Shown: positions 1-12,400 of the stretch, piece by piece | Position numbering within the stretch: position 1 is the stretch's first letter | How the letters are laid out: the number at the start of each line of letters is the position of its first letter | Source: Steromphala cineraria | Lineage: Eukaryota > Mollusca > Gastropoda > Trochida > Trochidae | Reading direction: 5' to 3' | Assembly: GCA_916613615.1 (NCBI GenBank) | Contig: OU744720.1 | Coordinates: 74,303,338-74,367,337 of the forward strand | DNA length: 64,000 bases | Program-made: the position numbers and the translations under genes | The notes under the pieces: generated by a model | Database searches by the model: none | Told to the model about the DNA's origin: nothing | What the model saw: the letters and a program-made list of their open reading frames with translations, nothing else

Positions 1-114
1 TAAATGATATTGATCATTCAAAACTTTACACGTGTTCCAAAAATAGACATTTTATCTCCCACCCTCAAGTGAAAGGAATTGCATTGCTACGTGTCTTGGA
101 CATGGAAAGATGGT

Positions 115-411
115 TCAATAAAACAGAAAAGTACTATTTTCCGCTAAAAGACGGTCAGGCAGTTTTTGGGGTGGGGAACATTTTGACGAAACGTTCATAC
201 CGTAACGCTCGACCATTGCGCCGCCGTTGGGATTGTTCTTGTCCAATGGGGAGACGCGCACGGCATCACGTGATCCCATTGAAGGGTCCTCCTCAAAATA
301 GTTGTATGGTACGAGTAGAAATGAAAGATGGCCGCCGGTTGTTGCTGTGTTTGGCACATTTTCTGTTTGAGGTATATGATAGGTACCAAGTGTTACCCAG
401 GCAACCAGGTC
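115..411 (-). CDS. Amine oxidase terminal exon 3 (third copper ligand, C-terminus)
   Basis: This exon encodes 98 residues and a TGA (117-115). It opens with [15 protein letters not shown], the block that follows the end of exon 2 (NENIVDK) in animal homologues, so nothing is missing at the junction. His728 (codon 378-376) matches the third copper ligand in the family motif H-x-[12 protein letters not shown] matches the conserved R/V-PYNFF-x-EDPS segment. The tail carries one Cys and the sequons NVS and NST. The acceptor is ATTGTTTCAG (421-412), with a pyrimidine-rich stretch before it. No AATAAA is seen between the stop and the window edge, so the 3' UTR probably continues outside. Confidence 0.92.
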   Translation of the reverse strand, partial: DLVAWVTLGTYHIPQTENVPNTATTGGHLSFLLVPYNYFEEDPSMGSRDAVRVSPLDKNNPNGGAMVERYGMNVSSKCSPPQKLPDRLLAENSTFLFY

Positions 412-3400
412 CTGAAACAATAAGAACATTCAATAAATAACAAAATATGATTGTCATTTGAATCACGATTGACATGATTCATCGTGTCTCTTTCTTTATA
501 TACTTTACGTGATGAAGGAATAGATGACTCAAGGGCTATTATCAAATTATCAAACCTTATATGAAGTCAGCACTTTCACGATATTGACACATACATGTAA
601 AACATCAACACGTGTGAGAGTAAATCGATTCATTTTTAATAAAGTTTAACTAAAATCATTTGTCACTTGATAAGTTTTAGTTAATAGCTAGGGTTTGCGA
701 AGGTGGAATTGCCTACGATGCCGCTTTGAGTATGATATACGGATATAGCATACAATTAAGACTCTCATTTAAGACGATTAAAACAAAGGTACTTCAAGGG
801 AACTTGCTTTACTTTCAGTACCATACCTAAGAAACTATACCTATCATCCACACTGATTCTTACACACGAATCACTCTACGGTATAAACACACTCAGTCTT
901 GTTAACAACCAGTATATGTATACGTCAACAAACAAGTAAATCCCTATTGACGTGTCCTTTGAACAACGTAAGAAATACTCATAGAAAATAAATTATGAAC
1001 ACTCAAAACTTATTATTGAAAAGATCAAAATTAGTTTAATAAACCCTTGTTATATTTAGTTCATATCACATTTATGATGAAACCTTTAACAAAAGATGAC
1101 TATAAATAATTTGCATGGATTTGATGTGATGTGATTTGAGGTTTAACGCCACTTTCAAGTGTAAAGAACTAATATCACGGCTGCGAATATTATTGTAGGG
1201 AGAAAGACCGGAACACCATGATGGCTATGCATTGCCGTGAAACCTAACTGTGTATAGAACAGTTCCCTACAGTCCCTGACAATATTCGAGCCCCGGACCT
1301 CTTGGTCCGAAGCCGAACGCCCGATTTGCATGGACACATGCATGCATGATTAATCAAATACAACCAATGTGGTATCTGCTTTAAAAGGGATGCTCTGTTT
1401 TAATTCTTATAGTTCAATATTTCCCATGAGATTTTTCTCAATTGAAGTTGTGTGCCATACACATGAAAATCGGTTGCAAAAAGCAAACATTTCCTCAAAG
1501 GACAATGGACGTTTCACGACGATGGTCAACGAATAACATTTTTAACAATGTTTCTCAGATCACATTGTCAGAGGTGATCACTTCATGTTGAGATACAGAT
1601 ATGTTACGATGTTGTATGATTCAGGGTAATGAGGGTATTGTAAGTTTATTCGCTCCAAGAGCAATTATACAGACACCATGAACTTTAAGGTTAGTGTCAG
1701 TACAGTACAGAGAAAGATATATCAGGTAACAGCACTTTTCACTCAAAGAAGAACGGTAAATTCACGAAATATGTTGAGTAGCTTTTTTTGTAGAAATTTG
1801 TTACAGAGGATGATATAAACCCCAAACGGCATATATTGATATTATAGTTAGATTTCCATAAGATTTGTGTATTGTGCCAGTATTGAACAATTTATTAACT
1901 GGAGGATTCTTACAAGTTAGCAGAAACGAACATTGTCACAGTGAATTGAACATCGGCGTACATGATGCGAGTGAAGTTATTGGAAGCATTGATGCCAATT
2001 AGCAGCAATACGTAGTCGCTAACAGAACAATGGTACAACGGTGGTACATGGACCCCAAGTTTCGTACACTGTAGTGATGAGACAGATAAGCAGGTACTCA
2101 GGTAGAAAGGTAGAAGCAATCAGTGGAACAGACAGTGCACCTGTAGATAGCCAGGTAAGTACAGAACGGTGTGGGGGGTCAGGGAGGGCAGCCTGCTATC
2201 ACAGACAACAGCCAGATGAAACGCTAACCAAACCACAATGCTGTTTAGATAGACGTGGTTTCGGACATGTGTTTCTCGAAAGGCTGTAAAGTGGAAACAT
2301 GGAAGGGAGGATGGGCATAGTGTCTGAGGCAGGGCGTCTTGGGGGTGTTCTGGACATGTTTTGTCAATTGGAGCATATGGCTGATAACTGGCAGTTTGAG
2401 AGGGTCAGGCCTCTTCTGAGTACAGTAGATGAAACTTGATAATGCACATTTCAATTACGTATTATGATAACATAACCTGGGATATTCTGTGTAATCAATC
2501 CAACGGTAGTAAAATTAATCAACGAACGAAAGAATATGAGTTATTATCCTTTAAGATTCATGTTTTCCCAAACAAATGAATATAAATTCTTTCGTCATTC
2601 TGGTATAATCCGTTAAGTTTATCTACACTATTATCAAACTTCCATAACCCCTGGTTGTTTTAACATGCATCTCGTTGTCTATAATCAGCGATCCGGGAGG
2701 CCATCATCACATATATCAAAGCTTATCAGAGACAATCAAGAGTTTAATCTCACTTGACATATTTTGGTGACACGCATGTTATCTATTTCTTGACTCTCAG
2801 ACCCCTCGCGACCATTCACAAGAACGAGGCCGTGGGCCTGAGAGCTTGATGTTGTAGATGTGTGGGCGGCCGACGCTTAAGGGGAGTAGAGGGGGATTAC
2901 TGTAACGACCAGGGTGGTAACAAGGTCTTCACCGACGCCAGGGCATAGCTTCTGCGGAACGGATATGCCATGTATGGACAATTATCAGTCACAGAAGCAA
3001 CACCCATAAACAGCTTGTTAAGCTCGGAGCACTTCCGGTTTGGGTGCCTTTTATATTTCCAGAACAGAATGTTCAATGGTGGTTGGGATCAGATAATGAA
3101 GTGGTTAATTCATCAGGAGGCTTCATAATCACACAGAGTGTCAGTTGTATTTAGAACTAGATCTCGGGTTAGCGAGGCACCTGAGGCAGGCTGGGGCGAG
3201 AGTTTGATTGAGCCGTTCAACACTTTCAAAGACCTTAAAGAACGATTTGAATATAAGAATGGTATGAAGCTTGATAAGAAGACCAGGATTGTAGTGATTC
3301 AGATGAAGTGTCGGAAGCGGCTTGGGGCAGTCAGGGCGGTACAAGATCAAGCTAAGAGCTTAAAAACCTATTCAAGACACTCAATGACTATTTAATATCG

Positions 3401-6400
3401 TACACTGTCATTTGGTTATGTACCTTAGGTTAAATCTGCTGTTTATTTTAATTATTCAAAATGTACAAAGAGCGGCCCATCGTGTCAGAAGTTGTTAATC
3501 ATGTAAATACATCCTCCCTGCACTTGCATTTACGGTTCAAATGAAAAGAGAACCCTCCCAAAACGATTAGTGTAACATTTCACTAATAAGCGTTATCGTA
3601 ACAAGCGCTGCTTCGTCTCACGATCACTAGTCATTAATAACACCTTCTTAAACCACTGCAATCATTCAATCATGTAGTTCTCGTGCGAGATCCAACGATA
3701 AGATTCAAGGTCAAAGGTCACTTAAAGCGCATGTTTCTTGTGCTAATGACTGTGTCTAAGTCGAGTGAATCACAAGTGACGTGATTCATAGACACCCGTG
3801 CGTTTCGACACAGTCAGACCTTCTGACAAGACAAGGGCTGGTTGAGGATGTCCCCTTCTGGCTCAGTGCCCCCGAACACAGCAGAACCGCCGTCTAGAAA
3901 CGTTATAGACTTCCGGATCACTGCACTCTGGGGATCACCGATAGTTACACGTGATACGCGTGTCAGCATGGATCCCCTTGCGTGTTGGGTCACAGGGACT
4001 TTAGAGAGAGCGTGTACTGTCATATAAGTTTACTTAAAAGAGTACAAGATTGACGAGAATAAAGTAATTTGACAGTTTGGTTGTTAATGAATTGTTGGAA
4101 ATATCAGGTATACCAACGCTAATGTAATGCTTTATTGTGTTATATTAACGTTGTGCATGTGGTTGAATAGGGAATTTTATGTAATGGTTAAAAAATTTCG
4201 TTTTGGGATTATAATAATTAACCATCACATTGCAAACAAATGCCACACGAAGTGTTAGGGTTTTTCAGCCTTTATATCTAATAACGCATGTTCACGGATA
4301 CAAATTCCTTAGGAAAGTGTAGTTCATTCTCTACATTTAGGAAAAAGTTTATTAACAATGTGAATCTTCACGTCTATTCTAATTCATGGTATTCGTTAAT
4401 GAAAATGCTTACGTCGACTGAACAATAAAAGTAAAACGGTGCACATTTTACTTTACACAATTGTATAATGTATATAAAATACCTTTGCACTTATTAATTT
4501 CCAGGAGGACATTGACTTGTGTTATGCATCAGTTTGTTTGATTCATAGCTCGACAACAATGCAAACTGTCCTTGTCTACAACTACACAATAGCCTGCCAG
4601 TTGAAAGGATGCTTTAGAAGCTATAAACGCCCCATGTTCTATATTCGGACTGGTCACTTGGAGGTAATATTACAAAGGTTGGCGACCTCCCTTGACCCAT
4701 CATCAGCCTATAGAATCCATTCACGTATGAAACTTTGAGCCGTGATTGGCCAGCTGCAGCATCCTTTTATGATTGACACGATATACGATATAGATGTAAA
4801 AGAAAACATCATACAAACTAAAATACACCGTTTCAAGGACGAAACTGCATGTGAGAGCTTATGAAAACATTAAACTAAATTGAATAAATCTTTAAAGAGA
4901 AAAATAATTTATACAAGGCCGTGATTACAAAACAAAATGCTCGGAAAGGCCCGCCCAAGGTCGAGAAGTGGAAACACTTTTAAGTGAAACTGATAAACAA
5001 AATGAAACATTAATATAATAGATCAAAATATCTTCATCTAACCGGAAATGAAGACTGCAGTCACGTGACAATGACGTCAAAGACGACAGAGAAGCTGATA
5101 TAAGAGATAGACCAAACGGTTATCACGCACACACCTGCAGAATTGTACTTTATTTAGGCGGTGAATCATATAAGTAATGACATGATGTCTGCGATAAGAT
5201 ACACGATCCAACTGAATGAACGGATAGTCATATAACACTTTGATGTTCCGATATTGACGTATTCATGTTATAATGTGCCCACCGTGCTGACAATGAAATC
5301 AGACTCTTTAAGCTTGTAGACTGTCGATGAATCATCTTGAATGTAGGATGCTGGCATGCATAGGCGAAAAATGGTATCTCTAAATGTCGAATAAACACTT
5401 TTACACAAGGCATATCACTTTATCAAAGCCATAAATGAAGTTTCCAAAAAATGAGGTATTCTAGAAGTTGTCGTATACATTTCAAGGGTGATCATTTTAG
5501 TTATCCATATGTATTCATATTGAGATGAATTTATATTATAGCTTGTTTCAAAATCCATGTACCCTTTTACGGAAGAAAATATGTTGACCAATTATCCACA
5601 CTGTAACGTCGACGTCCCTATAAAGACGTCGGATGATTTTGACGTCTTTCACCAACCTGCTATTATTTTTTATCACATCATCGTTGGTTTCTTAATACAT
5701 CTACAATTCATCAAAAATTGATTTGATAATATCTATTTGAATAAAGTGGTATTTTTGTTAAGAAATAAAACGGTAAATTCAAATGATCAAATTTGTGGGC
5801 TTCTGATTTTATAGTAGCCAATCAGAAACAAGTATTATTTTAATTCATCGCCACGACATTCCTAAATGCAAAGGTAAAATTCAACGATTCGATAATCTGT
5901 GGTAATTTTTTGGAATGATTTATACTGTTTTTCGGCTTATCCTATTAAAATAAAGATACAAATGCATTTTGACTGTAGAATACAAGCTATATAAATGTTT
6001 GAATCACACTTTGCCTGAAAAAAGAGCATTTTAATCTCAAAATTCACTAATTGGTATTATATTTGGGTAGGTAAACACTTAAAGAAAATTTCAGTTTTTG
6101 ATAGACAAAGTTTGTTTTTAGTAACTTTGCGACTGTGTATTTTGAAAACAAAAGAAAAAAACGACAGAAATGATACGTTTTACCTACTTGGAAATCTTCC
6201 AGGGTTCCATTCTCGAGAAGACAGAGTATAGAATTAGACTAGTTTAGGTTAGGTCTGTATCATCGCTCCGCGTTCTTTCTTAAGTTGAGTGAGTCGACGT
6301 CGGGGCTAATCGGTAAGTGACGATTGATACACTGCATACTGCCCTTAGCCGTGACTGTTTTGCTCTTCGTTTGCTTATGTAATTTGTCTATGTTTGTTTC

Positions 6401-9400
6401 TGACATCGATGTGCATCACCAGAGTTAACAGACTTATGGTAACAATGTAACGTTCCGATCAGTTTATTTGAAAATTTGAAAATGCAACATGAAAGCCTTT
6501 GAACGTTGTTTTATTTATTTTTAAGTGAGAATCATTAATATATGTGGGACATTTATCGTTTTAAATGTGAGGTTTTCAAATGAAAGGGTTTTTTATAATT
6601 GCATCTAGAAACAGTCACCTTAACATTCAACGGTGGTTTGTTAGAATAAATCTAGACATGTTTTTTTGTGATCGAAATGAAAAAGAACGTCAAACTTTTA
6701 TCAGAGATTCGCTGCGTCACAAAAAGTATAGTTCTATTTACAAAGAACTATGAACGTTTCAGGCACTGTGTAAGCTCAATGTCATCGACTCAACTTTCGT
6801 TGGTTCACGACTCGGGACCGTGATATTGAATGATATTAACACATACAGTTACGCTGACGTCACAGGACATTAGATATAGACTCCATTGATCGCTTCATGA
6901 ATCTTGATCTGGATAGTAGATTAGTTTTCAAAGCCTTACAAATGCCAGAAAGTACAGTTCACTCGTCAACTAAACATGATTATTACTTACAGAACCTTCG
7001 AAACACTATCAACTTCCAACTGACCTTCTGATTGTTTTATAGAAGTTTCCTAAATTACGTTTGACTTATTGACGTGCGTCACTGTCCGGTTTTCGATCAT
7101 AATCGCGATTTCATACCTTAATATTGTCACTTTATAAAACTTATTAACGTTACAATGATACCCCTTGGCAACAGTCGATTTTCTCGATCAAACGAAACCA
7201 TTGATAAAGTACATATGTGTCTCCAACAACCCACGGAGTGGCTCTTTAAACAGTGGTCTCTTGGCGCAGTAGTTGAAAACGTACATTTGTTCACGAGAAT
7301 GTATGGTCAGATGCTATCGGTGCTAGTAGTCGGAGAACTACTCTTTACCTAAGGTTATTGACGGTATCCGGTTTCTGGGATGAGAAGAGAACCTTATCGC
7401 TGATAGTTACTGCTTTGTTTACGTTTTCAGAAATAGCACGAAGTACCTTTTTTGAATGAATTCGTAAATATTTAATTAGCATTTCCTGGTCCAAGAACGC
7501 CCCCATTCATCTTCCAGAGTTAAAGACCGGAAAATGTATCTGTTTTGTGTTGGGCTTTTGGCCAATGAGATTACAGATTATGTTATGACATTGATATGGA
7601 AAGGCAACGAAAGGGGAATGAACTACAAGTGAGATCATTTTGATGAAACTTTAGAGAAAAAATAAAGTTGGACAAATATGTCTTAAACACTTATACGAGA
7701 GGAAAGAAACCGACAATATGAACAAGTTAGATTTAGCGATAAAACATTATTAACATAAAAAAGTCTTCTCGACTCCGCTGAGAATACACACATTTTTCTA
7801 CTATCATACCCGTTATGCGTTCTTTATTTTCAGGATACGGAAGGGAAAATATGAAACCAAATACGTACGATACACCTACGGCTGTTATTATTTTATTTAA
7901 GGATGAATTGCGATGTTGGCATGGATTCACCGAGATTCGGGGGATTCGAGACTTGGATTCCAGCCTCCACTGCGTTGTGTGCATGGGTACAAAAGGAGGG
8001 AGTGAAGGGGGTGGGAGACCTGAGGCAAAATATATGCTCACCTTGTCGACTATGTTCTCGTTGTCGTCGGTGAAGTTGTGGAAGTTGACGACGGGATCCC
8101 TGGCGTCCCACATGGCGAAGATGGAGCTGCTCGTCTCCTCCTCGTCCTTGTGCTTGCTGACCGCCAACTGCTGTCTGGACCAGGTCACCGAGCTCTCGAA
8201 CCCGTCCCAAGTTGGCAGCTTCTGTTTGGAGATCCCGTGCATCATCAATCTGTAGCTGTTCTCGTTACCCCACCGGTCCTTCCTCTTGTTATTGGAAAAT
8301 AACAAATACTGAGGTCTTTCAAAGTCATACGAGAAAAGAGCTTCCTTTTCAGTACTTTTTACAGTTTTAGTAAAATATAACTGTGTATGCTTGCTGTTGC
8401 CTCCATCTGACCAATGGTTCGTTTTATTTTCCATATGTATATCGTATACTTGATGTCTGTTGTTGACTCCCCGCACGTCGATGTCCGCCTTGAAGTTGAA
8501 GAGATGATGATGCATGCCAGCTATGATGTTGTCCTGGACTCGTGTGCCGTACCGCGCCTCGTCCGGGGAGTAGAAGCTAGTGGTCAGGTAGCCCGTGGAG
8601 ACCACACGCACATGTACGGCTCCGTTGTTGTGGAAGGTGAAGTCGTACACGTAGTCGTAGTTGATGACGGAGATGACGATACGGACAACCAGCACTGTGT
8701 CCAGGAGACCGTTGTAGAATGCTCCGGAGCGACTATATGCGCGATGGCGGCGAAGGGGTAACTGAGTGTTCTGTTCGAATATACACAGAGCGTTCTCGAA
8801 TGTCCTGTAGCCGCCTTCATTGGAAGTGTACAACTGTATGTCCTGGAAGGTTGCGTGTGTGGGGCAGTCGATTCCTGGCAGCAAACCACGGGTTCTTGTA
8901 CCGTACAAACCAGCGCTGTCTGCAAAGTAAAGCATGCTTGAAGCCGGGCTGTGCCCCGAATAAAGGACGGCAATCTCCTGCATACTAAGTTCATACAAAA
9001 TCCTTTCACCTTGGTACCGAACGTCGAATAACTGAAGTCCAACAGTAGGTGAGAGTCGGAAGTTCATCCTCCATTGCATATAGTCGATCTGGTTACCACG
9101 AACCTTGTAGCGCGGTCCACTTGGCAAGATGTGACGAGGCATTTCTTTGTTTTCAGAAGGAAATATATTTCCTCGAAGATGTAAGGAGCTGTAAATCTCA
9201 CGTTCATCACCATCTGGATAAGGAATTCTTGTTTTGTTGATCATGTTTCGATCGTATTGATACAAAAGTTCATTCATCGAAGGGAAGAGTTTATTGGAGT
9301 ACCAAACGTTTTGGATGGTCCAGTTTCCGGGGTGAACATCAGTCATGTCTACAAGGAACTGGAAGTCGAGTGGAAGCAGAGTGTAGAACTCCTTGTCGTA

Positions 9401-12400
9401 CGCTACCCAGAACCACGCCTTGCGCTCACCTTTGCCTATGAATGCGCTGGATACCGGCGTCATTGAGAACTTGAGGCATCTATCCTTACACTTCCACAAC
9501 GTTCCGCCGTAACTCTCTAACAATATTCTGTTCGCCTGTTGTGCAATTTCTGGTATGATATGTCTATAAATAGCTCTGAACTCAAACAGTGAGAAGGGAC
9601 GCATGGAGTAAGGAATTTGAGCCTTTCTTGCCTTGTTTTCGGACAGTTTGTAGAAGGACACATCTGGAAGGTCCCCAACAACGTATTCCTCTACAAGAGG
9701 AGGTGTCGAGTTGCCCATGAAGATGTACACCTTAGCTTGCCGAGTTGGCAGATGTCCTCCTTGATCAAGATGGTTGAGTACGTCCTGCTTGGGAGGAAGC
9801 TTGAGCTCAACGCTGTGGATAAAGTTTGAGTTGATCTCGACGCTGTCCAGATTAGCCAGATGTAGTTCCTTCTGAGCCATCAGAAAGTCAACGATCTTCT
9901 TGACTTCATCAGCCTTGAGTTCAGTGAAGGAGTGGATGGGACTCCTGATGTATTCATCCCTTGGGAAGCTGTGGTCTTCCAACTCGCATGGAGCCTCTAT
10001 GCTGACCGCAGTTTGACAAAGTACAACCCAGGTAGCCACTAGTGCGGTCAGGAGGATGAGGATGATGGCGATCAGAATCATGTCCATAGCGTCCCGTCTC
10101 TTGGCCTTGTGCCGGATCAGCTTCACGTCATCATGGATCCTGGAACACAAACATAGTTAACGTTAACATAGTTAACATAGTTAATTCACAAACAAATAAT
10201 TTTAATGTGTCAGGTATCTTTTAAATTCTCTCATAATACATGGAATGACTAAAATGGTAATGATCGGATGATGTTTCTTTTGATAAAGATTTTATTCTTT
10301 TCAATTTGATGTTCATTAAAGTTAAATACGTTCAACAAACACCATAAAGGAAGAAATTCTTTAATTTTTCTTTAAGGTATTGAAGCTTTGATGACTTTGC
10401 GTCCATCGACTGGCACCCCAGAGGTACAATATATTGATAACATTACCAATTATTAACTCGTTGCGAGAATATGTATATGTGTTCATTTTTTATATATTAA
10501 TGTTACCGATACAACGAATAGTTTTTCTTGCAATTTTCATAAAAAATTGTACTTCAGAAAATGTCATCATGAGGCATAGCTTATGACGAAGCTGAAATGT
10601 CAATTTGGCCGTTCAGCAATTCCAATTTTTAAGTTTGAAAATTGGAATCGACCATACAACCAACACACAGAAAGTCCATTGTTTATGTTTGCAAATTAGA
10701 ACGACCATGCAACCAGCACAGACATTGCAGAAGATGTAAGAATTTGATTTGGTGTATTCATTCTAAGAAAATGGTTTCCAGGCAGTGAAATTAAACAAGG
10801 ACATGAAACTCGAGTGATGTCATCATTAACTTGGGTCAGATATCAAGTTCACCTGTTTTACCTGAACACGGTATGCTGACATAATTAATGACATTGATAC
10901 GGTTGTCATGAATAGGTTGTTGTATAAGTTCATATAATTAGATCTACATACACTTCTTTGGATGTCATTGTCCTTTCATTATCGTTTGTCCTTGACTTAC
11001 AGAATAGTGTTATCCTTATTTCCAATTCATAATGAGAAATATATAACCATCACGTTTATTAAAATACGATAGCAACTGCTTTGAAATACGAAACTTTTAA
11101 AAGCGACTTCTGTGACCTTTTATGCGATGATAAGGTACATATGTTTGTGCTGTTGAAAGAGATACTTAGTTTGGATGTTATCAAGATTAAGCTGTAGTTA
11201 GGCTGCATGATGTGCTCTGTTTGGAAATCATGGGTTTAGTAGAATATGAATGAAGTTTACACACAGTGTCATTAATGAATTTTTGACGAAACGAAAACGA
11301 ACACTAGTAATATTATATATTCTGCGTATAAACGTATTCATTCAATTCAGTCATATCAGTGTTCACGTTATTTATATGATGCCCTGATGCCAGTGTGACG
11401 TCATGTTAGAATCAATGCTTTGACGTCACTGTCTGCCTATGATGTTGTGTTGCATTGAGCCCGGTAGCGGCTAGTCCGTATTTGCTGAGTAGTAGGTTTT
11501 CAGTGTTTTCTTATATTTTGAGACTGCGATAATAAACAGAATATTATATTCGTGCCCATGACATACGACATTCGTTCCTTGATATCAGTATATACTCGTG
11601 TCGTAAACATAGTATATCATGGACACTCATCTAATATCCTCTATTTACTTACAGATACCTATATAAGATAGTCACCATATCACCCGTCAGGTAAAAAAAC
11701 AAGTTGTGTCATAATTATGATGTTAGCACATCTGTAGTACATATATCCTAGCCGGGCAACCATTCGTTCGGTTAACATATATCTACGTCTGTGACGTCAT
11801 TTACTAATGTACTAGAAACAAATGCCACTCATGAAAGTCAAATCACAAGTATGCCGTATTTTTATAATCGGAATTTACGTCAATAAATCGTCACCGAAGA
11901 AATCTATGTACTCTCAAGATTAAACGAAACAAATTGAGTTAAACCCTCTCGTTTGGTGTTCAACAGGTTAAGAAAAAGCTATTTGACTCACTTGGGAAGG
12001 TTACAATCTTTATTTATACCTAGCGAATGCATTTGATATAGTAACTAAACTGTATATGATCTTCATAGAAAATTTGAGATTAATACTGAACAAGAACACA
12101 ATCATGCGTTAATATGACCAGCATTCCATTTAGACGGGCCAACAGTTATATAAAATATACTTGTATATGTTAAGTGTCGATAGCGGGGTATGGCCTTGTA
12201 CCGGAGCGGTCAAGCATTGCGAGTAAACATTGTCCTTAGATGACCTCTCAGCTGGACATCTGACCTCGGGTCAAGGTCGGGTTATTTACCTTAAGGTCAG
12301 TGAAATGATAATGGGGGGTTTCTTGTTGTAAAGAATTTCCGTGGAAAACTGATACGTTTGGTTAAGACATAATTATAACATGGACGTACATGGATTTGTA

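Larger units (their letters stand above)
412..8041 (-). other. Amine oxidase intron 2 (about 7.6 kb)
   Basis: The intron begins GTGAGC (8041) and ends TTTCAG (412). It is mostly AT-rich unique-looking DNA. It holds a tRNA-like SINE scrap near 1.3 kb, weak protein-like patches at 1.9-2.45 kb and 3.8-4.0 kb, a perfect AGGTCA DR1 at 3708-3720 and a short GACGTC hairpin at 5610-5631. No other exon of the oxidase is needed or seen inside it. Confidence 0.85.

Noticed and set aside
69..440. 123-codon plus-strand frame
   Set aside because: It is the antisense shadow of amine oxidase exon 3.
3138..3395. 85-codon plus frame with charged residues
   Set aside because: No recognised family, no convincing splice sites, and the opposite strand is also open over most of it.
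7815..9829. Several plus-strand and alternate minus-strand frames of 60-152 codons
   Set aside because: All are shadows of amine oxidase exon 2, which is fully explained in one frame.
7733..10150. The single 805-codon frame taken as the whole gene
   Set aside because: It starts at TTG within intron 1 sequence and runs through a clear donor at 8041. The last 102 codons lack family resemblance while the true C-terminus lies at 411-115.
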